This document shows, piece after piece, positions 8,573-17,353 of a stretch of DNA of 64,000 nucleotides. The DNA is from Chryseobacterium echinoideorum (GTDB lineage Bacteria; Bacteroidota; Bacteroidia; Flavobacteriales; Weeksellaceae). The number at the start of each line of letters is the position of its first letter. Position 1 is the stretch's first letter. The translations under genes and the position numbers were made by a program. The notes beneath the pieces were generated by a model, which saw nothing but the letters and a program-made list of their open reading frames with translations, did not search any database and was not told the DNA's origin. The stretch spans positions 434,001-498,000 of the forward strand of contig NZ_VKNW01000001.1 of NCBI RefSeq assembly GCF_007474535.1, in the 5' to 3' direction.

Positions 8573-9880
8573 CTAGATTCTTTCGATATCTGCACCGATA
8601 GCTTTTAATCTTCCGTCGATATTTTCGTATCCGCGGTCAATTTGCTCAATGTTGTGAATGATAGATTTTCCTTCGGCAGAAAGAGCAGCGATCAATAACG
8701 CATTTCCGGCTCTGATGTCAGGGGAAACCATGGTTGTACCTCTTAAAGGTGCTTCCTGATTCAAACCGATAACTGTAGCTCTGTGAGGATCACATAAAAT
8801 AATCTGTGCACCCATATCAATAAGTTTATCAACGAAGAATAATCTGGATTCAAACATTTTCTGATGTACCAAGAGGCTGCCTTTTGCCTGAGTTGCCACT
8901 ACTAATATAATAGAAAGTAAATCTGGTGTAAAGCCCGGCCAAGGAGCATCAGATACCGTTAAGATAGATCCGTCAATAAATTTCTGTATTTTATAATGTT
9001 CCTGAGCCGGAATATAAATGTCATCACCGCTCTGCTCAAGCTGTATTCCCAGTTTTCTGAATGTATTCGGAATTACACCTAGTTGATTCCAGTTGACGTT
9101 TTTAATGGTGATTTCAGATTTTGTCATGGCAGCAAGACCAATCCAAGAGCCAATTTCAACCATATCAGGAAGCATCGTATGTTCTGTGCCACGCAAATGG
9201 GTAACGCCTTCCACAGTAAGCAGATTAGACCCGATTCCTGAAATATTGGCTCCCATTCTGTTCAGCATTTTACACAGTTGCTGAAGATATGGTTCACAGG
9301 CTGCATTGTAAATTCTTGTTTTTCCTTTAGCTAAAACTGCTGCCATCACGATATTGGCAGTCCCTGTTACGGAAGCTTCTTCCAGAAGGATAAATTTACC
9401 ATTGAGCTCCTTTGCTTTTAACGAATAGAAAGATTCTTCATCATCATAATTAAATTCTGCACCCAGTTCTACCAATCCCTGAAAATGCGTATCCAATCTT
9501 CTTCTTCCGATTTTGTCACCACCCGGAGTTGGCATGTAAGCTTCACCATAACGAGCAAGCATTGGTCCCATCAGCATAATAGATCCTCTTAGTTTTGCAC
9601 CGTCTTTCTTGAATTCGTTAGATTTTATATAATCAAAATTGACCTTATCGGCTTTAAAAGTGTAATCTCCATGAGCATTTTTGATTACTTTTACGCCAAA
9701 ATCACCTAAAATTTCAATAAGCCTGTTAACATCATGAATATCCGGAATATTTTTTATTCTTACCTCTTCATCCGTCAGTAAAACTGCACATAAAATTTGA
9801 AGCGCTTCATTTTTCGCTCCTTGTGGAGTGATTTCACCTTGCAGTCTTTTCCCTCCTCTTATTTGAAATGTTCCACTCAT
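8573..9880 (-). CDS. murA: UDP-N-acetylglucosamine 1-carboxyvinyltransferase
   Basis: Protein of 435 residues, the first committed step of peptidoglycan synthesis: transfer of enolpyruvate from PEP to UDP-GlcNAc in the cytoplasm. Family features are KNEALQIL near residues 23-30 (substrate Lys/Asn), the loop PGGDKIGRRRLDTH at about 119-132, and DAPWPGFTPDL in the second domain. In the catalytic loop the residue equivalent to Cys115 of E. coli MurA is Asp122. Cys-to-Asp at this site is known to preserve activity and prevent fosfomycin adduct formation. It is the second gene of an operon with a DUF4290 gene, 3 bases apart. Confidence 0.95.
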   Translation of the reverse strand: MSGTFQIRGGKRLQGEITPQGAKNEALQILCAVLLTDEEVRIKNIPDIHDVNRLIEILGDFGVKVIKNAHGDYTFKADKVNFDYIKSNEFKKDGAKLRGSIMLMGPMLARYGEAYMPTPGGDKIGRRRLDTHFQGLVELGAEFNYDDEESFYSLKAKELNGKFILLEEASVTGTANIVMAAVLAKGKTRIYNAACEPYLQQLCKMLNRMGANISGIGSNLLTVEGVTHLRGTEHTMLPDMVEIGSWIGLAAMTKSEITIKNVNWNQLGVIPNTFRKLGIQLEQSGDDIYIPAQEHYKIQKFIDGSILTVSDAPWPGFTPDLLSIILVVATQAKGSLLVHQKMFESRLFFVDKLIDMGAQIILCDPHRATVIGLNQEAPLRGTTMVSPDIRAGNALLIAALSAEGKSIIHNIEQIDRGYENIDGRLKAIGADIERI

Positions 9881-9883
9881 TAT

Positions 9884-10534
9884 TTATCTTCTGTTCTTAT
9901 GATTGTTGTTATTAAATCTTCTTTTTGCAGGCTGATTTCTGTTGTTAGAGTTTTTATTATTGTTATTCCTGTTGGTATTGTTGGCGTAGTAGATCTTACT
10001 TTTCTCCAGGCTGTCAATTCCGGTGAGGTCTAATCTGTTTTGTGAAAGCTCTTTTAGATGTCGGAAAATCACATCATCTGTAACGTGCTCTTTATTATAA
10101 ACATTATACGACTTCTTCATATTATTGGCAATTACTTCGATTAGGGCTTCTTTTTCGTCACCTGCTTCAAGTTCAATTGCTTTTTCGATGAGCTGAAGAA
10201 TACTTTTTCCGTAAAATTTAAAATCACCCTGAAGTTTAGGATATTCCATTCTTTTGGGTTTCTCTTCGAGTTCTTCTTTTGTCGGAAAAGGGTAGGGAGA
10301 ATCTACATCCAGATCATGATTGGCTAGAATATAAAGATGATCCCAAAGTTTATGTTTGTAATTTTCTTCGTCACGGAGCTGTGGGTTTCGCTGACCCATA
10401 AAATCAATGATTGCCATTGCCATTTCGTTTCTTTCTTTTTTGTCTGAAACTTCTTTGCAACGCTCAACCAGCTGTTGTATAATTCTACCGTATTCCGGCA
10501 TATTAAGATATGTTTTTTGGGTATTGTATTCCAT
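9884..10534 (-). CDS. DUF4290 domain protein
   Basis: Protein of 216 residues and the first gene of an operon with murA (gap of 3 bases). The N-terminal two thirds is a helical domain (MEYNTQKTYLNMPEYGRIIQ, then RNPQLRDEENYKHKLWDHL), which I recognise as the Bacteroidota DUF4290 family of unknown function. The last about 45 residues are an Asn/Arg-rich low-complexity tail, likely disordered and possibly nucleic-acid binding. The conserved pairing with murA suggests a link to cell-wall synthesis, which is inference. Confidence 0.75.
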   Translation of the reverse strand: MEYNTQKTYLNMPEYGRIIQQLVERCKEVSDKKERNEMAMAIIDFMGQRNPQLRDEENYKHKLWDHLYILANHDLDVDSPYPFPTKEELEEKPKRMEYPKLQGDFKFYGKSILQLIEKAIELEAGDEKEALIEVIANNMKKSYNVYNKEHVTDDVIFRHLKELSQNRLDLTGIDSLEKSKIYYANNTNRNNNNKNSNNRNQPAKRRFNNNNHKNRR

Positions 10535-10541
10535 AGTATTG

Positions 10542-10549
10542 CAAATATA
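10542..10549 (-). promoter_or_regulatory. -7 element upstream of DUF4290-murA
   Basis: On the minus strand the sequence reads TATATTTG, matching TAnnTTTG, and it is very close (about 8 bases) to the start codon, so the leader would be extremely short. No good -33 match was found. Confidence 0.35.
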
Positions 10550-10817
10550 TGGATTAATAAAAAAACACCCGAAAAAAATTAATTTAAGTTTTTACTAAAA
10601 AATAATTTATGATAGATTGATATCACTAGATACTTTATTGTAACCAATTTATTGGGGAAATATTAATTATTCATATCAAATATTATTTCTATTTAACATA
10701 ATGTAAATAATTCAATTTATTTGATTTTAAATATTAATGTTTTAATTAAAAATTATATTTATTGAAAATAATTCATTAAAATTGTACTTTATAAACTAAT
10801 TCAAAAAAAATACTAAA

Positions 10818-12245
10818 ATGAGAAAATTACACTTTTTAGTGTCTGTATTGGCACTAGCTTCACTCTCTTCATGTGAAAATGACGAACTTGTTGATAAAAG
10901 TCTTCAGCAAACAGAAGTACATGATAAGATAGTAAATGTGACCAATCACGATGGAAGACCTTTCAGTACAGGGGGAAGTCCTAATGGGAAATTTGCTTCA
11001 GGACCAGGAGGCGGAGTTTTAATGCAGGGATTTTATTGGGATGTTCCCGCTGGTGGAAACTGGTGGAATACAGTAACAGGAAAACTAACCGACTGGTCAA
11101 ATTCAGGAATTAATGCAGTATGGCTTCCACCCGCTTCGAAAGCACAAAATGGAGCTTATTCGATGGGATATGATCCTACAGACTACTATGATTTTGGAGA
11201 ATATAACCAAAACGGAACTGTAGAAACTCGCTTTGGGTCACGTTCCGAACTTGAAGCACTAATTACAAAAGCCCATGAGGAAAATATGCAGGTGTATGCT
11301 GATATCGTACTCAATCACAATAGTGGAGGTCAGTCTGAAGCCAATCCTTTTACCGGAACCAATACATGGACTGATTTTACCGGTGTTGCTTCAGGAAAAT
11401 TTAAAAGAAATTACAATGATTTTTATAAAAATTCTTACGGAAATAATGATGAAGGAGCCTTTGGCGGTTTTCCGGATTTGTGCCATGCTAATCCTTATGT
11501 ACAAAACTGGTTATGGGAAAGAGAAGATTCTGTAGGAAAGTATTATAAAAATGTGATGAAGTTTGATGGCTGGAGATTCGACTATGTAAAAGGTTTCGGT
11601 CCTTGGGTTGTTAACAACTGGAATTCTAATATCGGAGGATTTTCTGTGGGAGAGCTTTGGGATTCTAATGTGAATACTTTAGAGTGGTGGGCAAATAATG
11701 CTAACAGCTCAGTTTTTGATTTTGCAGCATATTATAAAATAGATGAAGCTTTTGATAACGGAAACCTGAATGTATTGAATGATGATATGATGTGGAAAAG
11801 AAATCCGTTTAAAGCAGTGACATTTGTCACAAATCACGATACGGATATTATCTGGAACAAAATATTGGCGTATGCTTATATTTTAACACATGAGGGATAT
11901 CCTACTATTTTTTATAGAGACTATGAGGAATGGCTGAATAAAGAAAGACTGAATAACCTGATCTGGATTCACAATAACAAAGCTACAGGAACTACTTCTA
12001 TCCTTTACACTGATAATGATGAATATATTGCAAGACGTAATGGTTACAATGGTAATCCGGGGCTGGTTGTTTATATCAACAGTTCATCAAACTGGCAGGA
12101 AAGATGGATTCAAACCAACTGGAGTAATCAGCAGATTAAAGATTTTACAGGACACTCAAACTGGTATCCGACTACTCAGGGAGATAAATGGGTAAAAATA
12201 CAATGTCCGCCAAACAGTTATTCGATTTGGTCGCTTAATCAATAA
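10818..12245 (+). CDS. Alpha-amylase family glycoside hydrolase, lipoprotein
   Basis: Protein of 475 residues with a lipoprotein signal (SLSSC, lipidation Cys near residue 19) followed by a linker. The GH13 barrel then carries the conserved regions in order: YADIVLNHNSGG (region I, about residues 160-171), GWRFDYVKGF with nucleophile Asp255, GELWD with acid/base Glu279, and VTNHDTD with Asp341. All three catalytic residues are present, so an active endo-amylase acting on starch or glycogen at the cell surface or in the periplasm is predicted. The 283 bases upstream are AT-rich without a clear promoter match. No SusC/SusD genes are nearby, so it is not part of a classical polysaccharide locus here. 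Confidence 0.93.
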   Translation: MRKLHFLVSVLALASLSSCENDELVDKSLQQTEVHDKIVNVTNHDGRPFSTGGSPNGKFASGPGGGVLMQGFYWDVPAGGNWWNTVTGKLTDWSNSGINAVWLPPASKAQNGAYSMGYDPTDYYDFGEYNQNGTVETRFGSRSELEALITKAHEENMQVYADIVLNHNSGGQSEANPFTGTNTWTDFTGVASGKFKRNYNDFYKNSYGNNDEGAFGGFPDLCHANPYVQNWLWEREDSVGKYYKNVMKFDGWRFDYVKGFGPWVVNNWNSNIGGFSVGELWDSNVNTLEWWANNANSSVFDFAAYYKIDEAFDNGNLNVLNDDMMWKRNPFKAVTFVTNHDTDIIWNKILAYAYILTHEGYPTIFYRDYEEWLNKERLNNLIWIHNNKATGTTSILYTDNDEYIARRNGYNGNPGLVVYINSSSNWQERWIQTNWSNQQIKDFTGHSNWYPTTQGDKWVKIQCPPNSYSIWSLNQ

Positions 12246-12262
12246 ATGAAATATAAGTAAGA

Positions 12263-12297
12263 ATATTGCCCCGAATGTGGGGCAATATAATTTTATA
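12263..12297 (+). terminator. Terminator of the amylase gene
   Basis: A perfect 10-bp stem, ATATTGCCCC pairing with GGGGCAATAT with a 6-base loop, is followed by AATTTTAT. It lies between convergent genes. Confidence 0.75.
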
Positions 12298-12310
12298 AGC
12301 TAGAATTCAT

Positions 12311-12724
12311 TTATACTTCTATAAATTTCTTTTTCTGGTGCTGATCTGGTAAAAAACATTTCTGACTGGCAAGCTTCATTCTGTTTTTTGAGATTTTATC
12401 GTAAATGCTGTCAGTGATTATTTTGGGAAATAAATTGGCAACAGAAGAAATTTTAAAAACCCCGCCCAGTAAATTGGCAATTTTGAGAACTGCTTTAGAT
12501 TTCACGAGATAATACTGATGAGGTTTCCAAAGATACAATGTACTTAGTTCATTTGTATTTAAGCCTCTTTCTTTTAAAAATCGCTGTCCGAAATCTGATT
12601 GTAATGAAGCAAACATAAACTTATCGTTTTTATCGCGCTCCAAAATCCACTGCACCCAAAAATTGCAGAACCCACACTCTCCATCGTAGAAAACGATATG
12701 TTTTTCTTCCCATTTTTCCGGCAT
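12311..12724 (-). CDS. DCC family thiol-disulfide oxidoreductase-like protein
   Basis: Protein of 137 residues. The N-terminal motif FYDGECGFCNFWVQW (about residues 12-26) is the hallmark of the DCC/YuxK family, in which a Cys-x-x-Cys pair follows the conserved Asp. Family members are thought to act as small thioredoxin-like redox proteins, but substrates are unknown. The start codon is 3 bases from the stop of the upstream haem-binding protein gene, so the two form an operon. Confidence 0.85.
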   Translation of the reverse strand: MPEKWEEKHIVFYDGECGFCNFWVQWILERDKNDKFMFASLQSDFGQRFLKERGLNTNELSTLYLWKPHQYYLVKSKAVLKIANLLGGVFKISSVANLFPKIITDSIYDKISKNRMKLASQKCFLPDQHQKKKFIEV

Positions 12725-12727
12725 AGA

Positions 12728-13186
12728 TTATTTCATTTTAATTTTGGTTTCTTCTATTTCTTTTTTGAAATATTGTATGAGTTCCTGTCTTTCGGCATCG
12801 GTAATTTTAGCATCCTGATGTCCGAGGTAATACGATTCTAATGGCATTTCGTGTTTTTCCAGCATTTCTACGCATTCTTCCATTTTGTGAATTTGTCTTT
12901 TAGGTTCATAAGTTGCAAAAATGGAAAAATTAAGATGTTTTCTACCTTCATCCACATGATTTTTAAGCCACCATGATACAGGCGCAATATTGGAGTACCA
13001 TGGGTATTTTGTCTCATCCGAATGACAATCGTAACAAGAATTGCTGATCAAATTTGAAATCTTGGGAGAAGTGTTTTTTATTTTTAAAAAATCCATTCCG
13101 GGATTCAAAGGTTTGTTAGTTTTATCAATCGGGAAAAACTGAATCATGATGAAAGCAACCAATATTACAACAAGAATTTTTTTCAT
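12728..13186 (-). CDS. Haem-binding (c-type, CxxCH) exported protein
   Basis: Protein of 152 residues with an N-terminal membrane anchor or uncleaved signal (KKILVVILVAFIMIQFF). A CxxCH haem attachment motif follows as SCYDCHSDET (about residues 49-58) and then YPWYSNIAPVSWWLKNHV, typical of the Haem_bd domain family. It probably sits in the periplasm attached to the inner membrane and carries one covalent haem for electron transfer. It is the first gene of the pair with the DCC protein. Confidence 0.85.
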   Translation of the reverse strand: MKKILVVILVAFIMIQFFPIDKTNKPLNPGMDFLKIKNTSPKISNLISNSCYDCHSDETKYPWYSNIAPVSWWLKNHVDEGRKHLNFSIFATYEPKRQIHKMEECVEMLEKHEMPLESYYLGHQDAKITDAERQELIQYFKKEIEETKIKMK

Positions 13187-13504
13187 AAGGGAATTTTTTT
13201 TTCATTTATGGTAATTGAAGCTAATAAAACGTATAGCGAATTTCAATCTTATCCTAAAAATAATTTAAGCAATTAAAAGTACAAAAAAATAGTGGTTTTT
13301 TCATAGGTATTCAATTACAAAAAGCATTTTTATAAATTGTACATAATAAAGGCTTATCTTTGCAAAAAATTTTGGGCTTCGAAAGACGAAGTAACCCATT
13401 CTTAATTACAACGACAAAAGATTTGGAAACTAGCCACTTAAAGATTTTAAGGAAATCTATATAAGGGTTTTTATCCATTTTTTTGTCTAAAAGAAACAAA
13501 TTTT
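13187..13504 (+). promoter_or_regulatory. Promoter and structured leader of der
   Basis: This 318-base gap holds TATCTTTG at 13355-13362 (match to TAnnTTTG), with a TTG at 13337-13339 that is closer than usual (15 bases). The transcript would start near 13368, giving a leader of about 137 bases. In it GGGCTTCG (13374-13381) pairs with CGAAG (87-91) and CCC (95-97) across a 3-base bulge, forming a hairpin at the very 5' end. The remaining leader is AT-rich. No riboswitch class was recognised. Confidence 0.45.
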
Positions 13505-14815
13505 ATGTCAAATATTGTTGCCATTGTTGGGCGTCCCAACGTCGGAAAATCCACGTTATTTAATCGTTTATTAGAAAGGAGAGAAGCTATTGTAGATTCT
13601 ACAGCAGGTGTTACCAGAGACCGTCATTACGGAAAATCTGATTGGATCGGAGTAGAATTTACCGTTATTGATACTGGTGGTTATGATGTGAATAATGATG
13701 ATGCATTTCAGGGGGAAATTTCAAAACAGGTGCAGCTTGCCGTTGATGAAGCGACTTCAATTATTTTTATGCTGAATGTGGAAGAGGGGCTTACAGATAC
13801 AGACTACGAAATACATGAGATGCTGAGAAGATCAAACAAGCCGGTGTATATTGTGGTTAATAAAGTAGATTCTTCTAAAGAAGAGCTGGATGCTACAGAA
13901 TTTTATCAGCTTGGAATAGATAAATATTATACATTGTCATCTGCAACAGGAAGCGGAACCGGAGAATTGCTAGATGATGTGGTGAAAGATTTCCCGACTA
14001 CAGAATACAAAGACCCTTTTGAAGGTCTTCCAAAAATTACAATTGCAGGTCGTCCTAACGTAGGAAAATCAACACTTACCAATGCCCTGCTTGATAAAGA
14101 CCGCAATATTGTAACCGATGTTGCAGGGACTACGAGAGACAGTATTCAGACTTTATATAACAAATTCGGGCACGAATTCGTATTGGTAGATACTGCCGGA
14201 ATGAGAAGGAAATCTAAAGTTTCGGAAGATCTTGAATTTTATTCCGTGATGCGTTCCATCCGTTCTATTGAATTTTCTGATGTGGTAATTATTATGGTGG
14301 ATGCTACTCTGGGATGGGAATCTCAGGATATGAACATTTTCGGGCTGGCTCAGAAAAACAGAAAAGGTATCGTGATTGTGGTTAATAAATGGGATTTGGT
14401 TGAAGATAAAACTACCAATACGGTAAGAGACTTTGAAAAATCTATCAAAGACAAAATCGGTCAGTTCAGCGATATTCCGATTCTTTTTGTTTCAGCTTTA
14501 ACGAAGCAAAGAATTTTAAAAGTAGTAGAAACAGCAATGACTGTTTACGAAGATCGCAAAAAGAAAATCAAAACTTCAAAACTGAATGAAGTGATGCTTC
14601 CTATCTTTGAAGCAACACCACCACCTGCAAATAAAGGAAAATACATTAAAATAAAATATTGTGTACAGCTTCCTACGCCATCACCTCAGTTTGTATTTTT
14701 CTGTAATTTACCGCAATATGTAAAAGAACCGTATAAAAGATTTACTGAAAACCAACTAAGAAAAGAATTCGGCTTTACCGGAGTTCCTATCGAAGTGTAT
14801 TTCAGACAAAAATAA
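13505..14815 (+). CDS. der: Ribosome biogenesis GTPase Der (EngA)
   Basis: Protein of 436 residues with two tandem GTPase domains. The first P-loop is GRPNVGKSTLFN (residues 8-19), with DTGGY as switch II and NKVD for guanine. The second P-loop is GRPNVGKSTLTN near residue 182, with DTAGM and NKWD. A C-terminal KH-like domain follows. Der binds the 50S subunit and is essential for its maturation. Length and motif order are normal. It is followed by a terminator and then upp. Confidence 0.96.
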   Translation: MSNIVAIVGRPNVGKSTLFNRLLERREAIVDSTAGVTRDRHYGKSDWIGVEFTVIDTGGYDVNNDDAFQGEISKQVQLAVDEATSIIFMLNVEEGLTDTDYEIHEMLRRSNKPVYIVVNKVDSSKEELDATEFYQLGIDKYYTLSSATGSGTGELLDDVVKDFPTTEYKDPFEGLPKITIAGRPNVGKSTLTNALLDKDRNIVTDVAGTTRDSIQTLYNKFGHEFVLVDTAGMRRKSKVSEDLEFYSVMRSIRSIEFSDVVIIMVDATLGWESQDMNIFGLAQKNRKGIVIVVNKWDLVEDKTTNTVRDFEKSIKDKIGQFSDIPILFVSALTKQRILKVVETAMTVYEDRKKKIKTSKLNEVMLPIFEATPPPANKGKYIKIKYCVQLPTPSPQFVFFCNLPQYVKEPYKRFTENQLRKEFGFTGVPIEVYFRQK

Positions 14816-14821
14816 ATTTTT

Positions 14822-14856
14822 AATCCCTTTCAGATTTTTCTGAGAGGGATTTTATT
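14822..14856 (+). terminator. Terminator of der
   Basis: AATCCCT pairs with AGGGATT and TCAG with CTGA, separated by one mismatch, followed by TTTTATT. Confidence 0.7.
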
Positions 14857-14896
14857 CTTCATTTAATATATATTAGATAAAAGCTTTTCAAAAATA

Positions 14897-15550
14897 ATGA
14901 ACACTATCGTTTTATCAGAACAATTTTCTTTAGTTAATTCTTGGATCAACGAACTTAGAAACGTAGAAATTCAGCATGATCGCATGAGATTTCGCCGAAA
15001 TATGGAAAGAATTGGTGAAATTGCTGCTTTTGAGATCAGCAAAACTTTAGAACAGAAAGAAATTGAAATTCAGACTCCTTTAGATACAATTAAGGTGAAA
15101 GAAGTTGCTGTTCAGCCTGTAATAACCACCATTTTGAGAGCAGGAGTTCCTCTGTTTGAAGGAATTTTAAATTATCTTGACAAAGCAGATTGCGGATTCG
15201 TTGCTGCGTATAGAAAGCACGATGCGAACGATTATTTTTCCATCAAGCAGGATTATTTAACCTGTCCCAATATCGAAGGAAGACCTTTAATCGTTGCTGA
15301 TCCGATGTTGGCAACAGGAGCTTCTTTAATTGAAGCAATCAAAGATCTTTTAACAAACGGAAACCCTTCCCAACTTCATATTGTGGCGGCAATTGCCTCA
15401 AAACAAGGTGTAGAAACTATCGAAAAAGCGTATCCGAATGCTAACATCTGGGTGGGAGCTATTGATGAAGATCTTACTTCAAAAGGTTATATTACTCCGG
15501 GATTAGGTGATGCAGGAGATTTGAGTTATGGTGAAAAGTTGCAGCGATAA
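14897..15550 (+). CDS. upp: Uracil phosphoribosyltransferase
   Basis: Protein of 217 residues. It converts uracil and PRPP into UMP in pyrimidine salvage. The PRPP-binding loop appears as VADPMLATGASL (about residues 133-144), and the C-terminal uracil-binding segment as YITPGLGDAGDLSYG (about 196-210), both diagnostic. It lies between the der terminator and a convergent ComF gene, and appears monocistronic. Confidence 0.94.
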   Translation: MNTIVLSEQFSLVNSWINELRNVEIQHDRMRFRRNMERIGEIAAFEISKTLEQKEIEIQTPLDTIKVKEVAVQPVITTILRAGVPLFEGILNYLDKADCGFVAAYRKHDANDYFSIKQDYLTCPNIEGRPLIVADPMLATGASLIEAIKDLLTNGNPSQLHIVAAIASKQGVETIEKAYPNANIWVGAIDEDLTSKGYITPGLGDAGDLSYGEKLQR

Positions 15551-15581
15551 ACTTTAACTACAATCTTTCAAACCATAGACA

Positions 15582-16235
15582 TTATATATCCATTGCCATA
15601 ACTAAGACACTTATTTTATTATTTCCTTTCTTTAAAATTTCCCATGCAACGGAAGCCAGTGTGTTTCCTGTTGTAAATACATCATCAATAAGCAGAATGT
15701 GTTGGTCTTCAACTGTTTTGGTGACCGAAAATGTATTTTGGTTTTCTAACCGGCGCTTTTTGTCTTTTAACGCCTGTGCAGAAGAATAATAATTTCGTTT
15801 AATTAAAGTATGGTCAAAAGGAATTTGATATAACTGAGAAAGCTGTTCGGTAAACAGGTGAAGCTGATTATATCCTCTTTCTTTCGTTTTCTTAGGATGA
15901 AGTGGAACGGTAACCAATAAGTCTGGTTTTTCATCTTTAAAATCCAGATATTCAGAAGTCCATTCAGCTAAAATCTTTCCAACTTTTTCTCTGCTTTTAT
16001 ATTTTAATTCATGAATGATTTTACGGCTTAGACTTTCTTTTTCAAATTTCATCAGTGCGAAAGCCTTTTCCAATGGAAAAAGTAATGTACACCTTTCTTT
16101 TAATGAGTTTTCTGATAAAATATCATGATAAGTAAATTGAATCTGGCTAAAACATACTGGGCAAACCAGCTCTTCACTTTCAATAATCCGGTTGCATTCC
16201 AGACAGCGGTTAGGGAAAAATAAATCTAAAATCAT
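15582..16235 (-). CDS. ComF family phosphoribosyltransferase-like protein
   Basis: Protein of 217 residues from ATG 16235. An in-frame extension to 16304 adds 23 residues that do not resemble the family and is rejected. The N-terminal zinc-binding region CLEC/CPVC (about residues 11-28) and the C-terminal PRPP loop LLIDDVFTTGNTL define the ComF/GntX family. Gram-positive ComF assists uptake of transforming DNA; the role in Bacteroidota is less clear. It converges with upp. Confidence 0.85.
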   Translation of the reverse strand: MILDLFFPNRCLECNRIIESEELVCPVCFSQIQFTYHDILSENSLKERCTLLFPLEKAFALMKFEKESLSRKIIHELKYKSREKVGKILAEWTSEYLDFKDEKPDLLVTVPLHPKKTKERGYNQLHLFTEQLSQLYQIPFDHTLIKRNYYSSAQALKDKKRRLENQNTFSVTKTVEDQHILLIDDVFTTGNTLASVAWEILKKGNNKISVLVMAMDI

Positions 16236-16352
16236 TTGTGTATAATTTATAGCTAATTTAAGCTTATTATCACGATAAAAAAAAGTTACCACTGAAAAAA
16301 TCAATGGTAACTTCCTTAAATATATTGAGTAAAATAATTTACTTAATTGGGT

Positions 16353-17327
16353 CTATGCATTTTCTAAAATGTATGAGAACATTAATGGAGCACAAATGGT
16401 AGCATCACTTTCAACAATAAATTTTGGTGTGGTGATATCTAGTTTCCCCCATGTAATTTTTTCATTAGGAACAGCTCCAGAATACGAACCGTAAGACGTT
16501 GTAGAATCCGAAATCTGACAGAAATACGACCAGAAAGGAATGTCATGCATTTCCATATCCTGATAAAGCATAGGAACTACACAGATTGGGAAATCTCCCG
16601 CAATTCCACCACCGATCTGGAAAAATCCAACACCTTTTCCTCCGGAATTTTTGGTATACCAGTCTGCGAGGTAAGTCATATATTCAATTCCTGATTTCAT
16701 AGTGGTCGCTTTCAGCTCACCTTTGATGCAGTAAGAAGCAAAAATATTTCCCATGGTAGAATCTTCCCATCCCGGAACTACAATCGGAAGATTTTTCTCG
16801 GCTGCAGCAATCATCCATGAGTTTTCTCTTGGAATTTCGTAATACTGTTCCAAAACTCCGGAAAGAATCATTTGATACATAAATTCATGCGGGAAATATC
16901 TTTCACCTTTAGCTTCGGCATCCTTCCAGATTTCTACAATATGTTTCTGTAGTCTTCGGAAAGCTTCTTCTTCAGGGATACACGTGTCAGTTACTCTGTT
17001 TAGACCTCTTTCTAAAAGATCCCATTCGTCCTGAGCTGTTAAATCTCTGTAATGAGGAACTCTTTCATAATGAGAATGAGCGACAAGATTCATCAGATCT
17101 TCTTCAAGATTGGCTCCTGTGCAGGAAATAAAATCAACTTTTCCCTGGCGGATCATCTCAGCTAAGATTTTTCCTAATTCTGCTGTAGACATTGCTCCTG
17201 CAAGGGTAATCATCATTTTTCCGCCGTCTTTAAGGTGGGCAACGTATCCTTTTGATGCGTCTACCAAAGCAGCTGCATTGAAGTGCAGATAATATTTTTC
17301 TATAAACTCGGTAATCGGCTTGCTCAT
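16353..17327 (-). CDS. Deoxyhypusine synthase-like protein
   Basis: Protein of 324 residues of the deoxyhypusine synthase superfamily (NAD- and spermidine-dependent transfer of aminobutyl groups in eukaryotes and archaea). Features include MMITLAGAMSTAELG (residues 38-52), DFISCTGANLEED near 84, and IGGGIAGDFP near residues 238-247. The eukaryotic enzyme has its active-site Lys in the motif GGGVVKHH; here Gly244 occupies that place. Bacteria generally lack eIF5A, so a different polyamine reaction is likely; the substrate is unknown. It is followed on the same strand by unrelated genes and has no obvious operon partner. Confidence 0.85.
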   Translation of the reverse strand: MSKPITEFIEKYYLHFNAAALVDASKGYVAHLKDGGKMMITLAGAMSTAELGKILAEMIRQGKVDFISCTGANLEEDLMNLVAHSHYERVPHYRDLTAQDEWDLLERGLNRVTDTCIPEEEAFRRLQKHIVEIWKDAEAKGERYFPHEFMYQMILSGVLEQYYEIPRENSWMIAAAEKNLPIVVPGWEDSTMGNIFASYCIKGELKATTMKSGIEYMTYLADWYTKNSGGKGVGFFQIGGGIAGDFPICVVPMLYQDMEMHDIPFWSYFCQISDSTTSYGSYSGAVPNEKITWGKLDITTPKFIVESDATICAPLMFSYILENA

Positions 17328-17353
17328 TATTTTATTTTTTGCAAAGATAAAAT

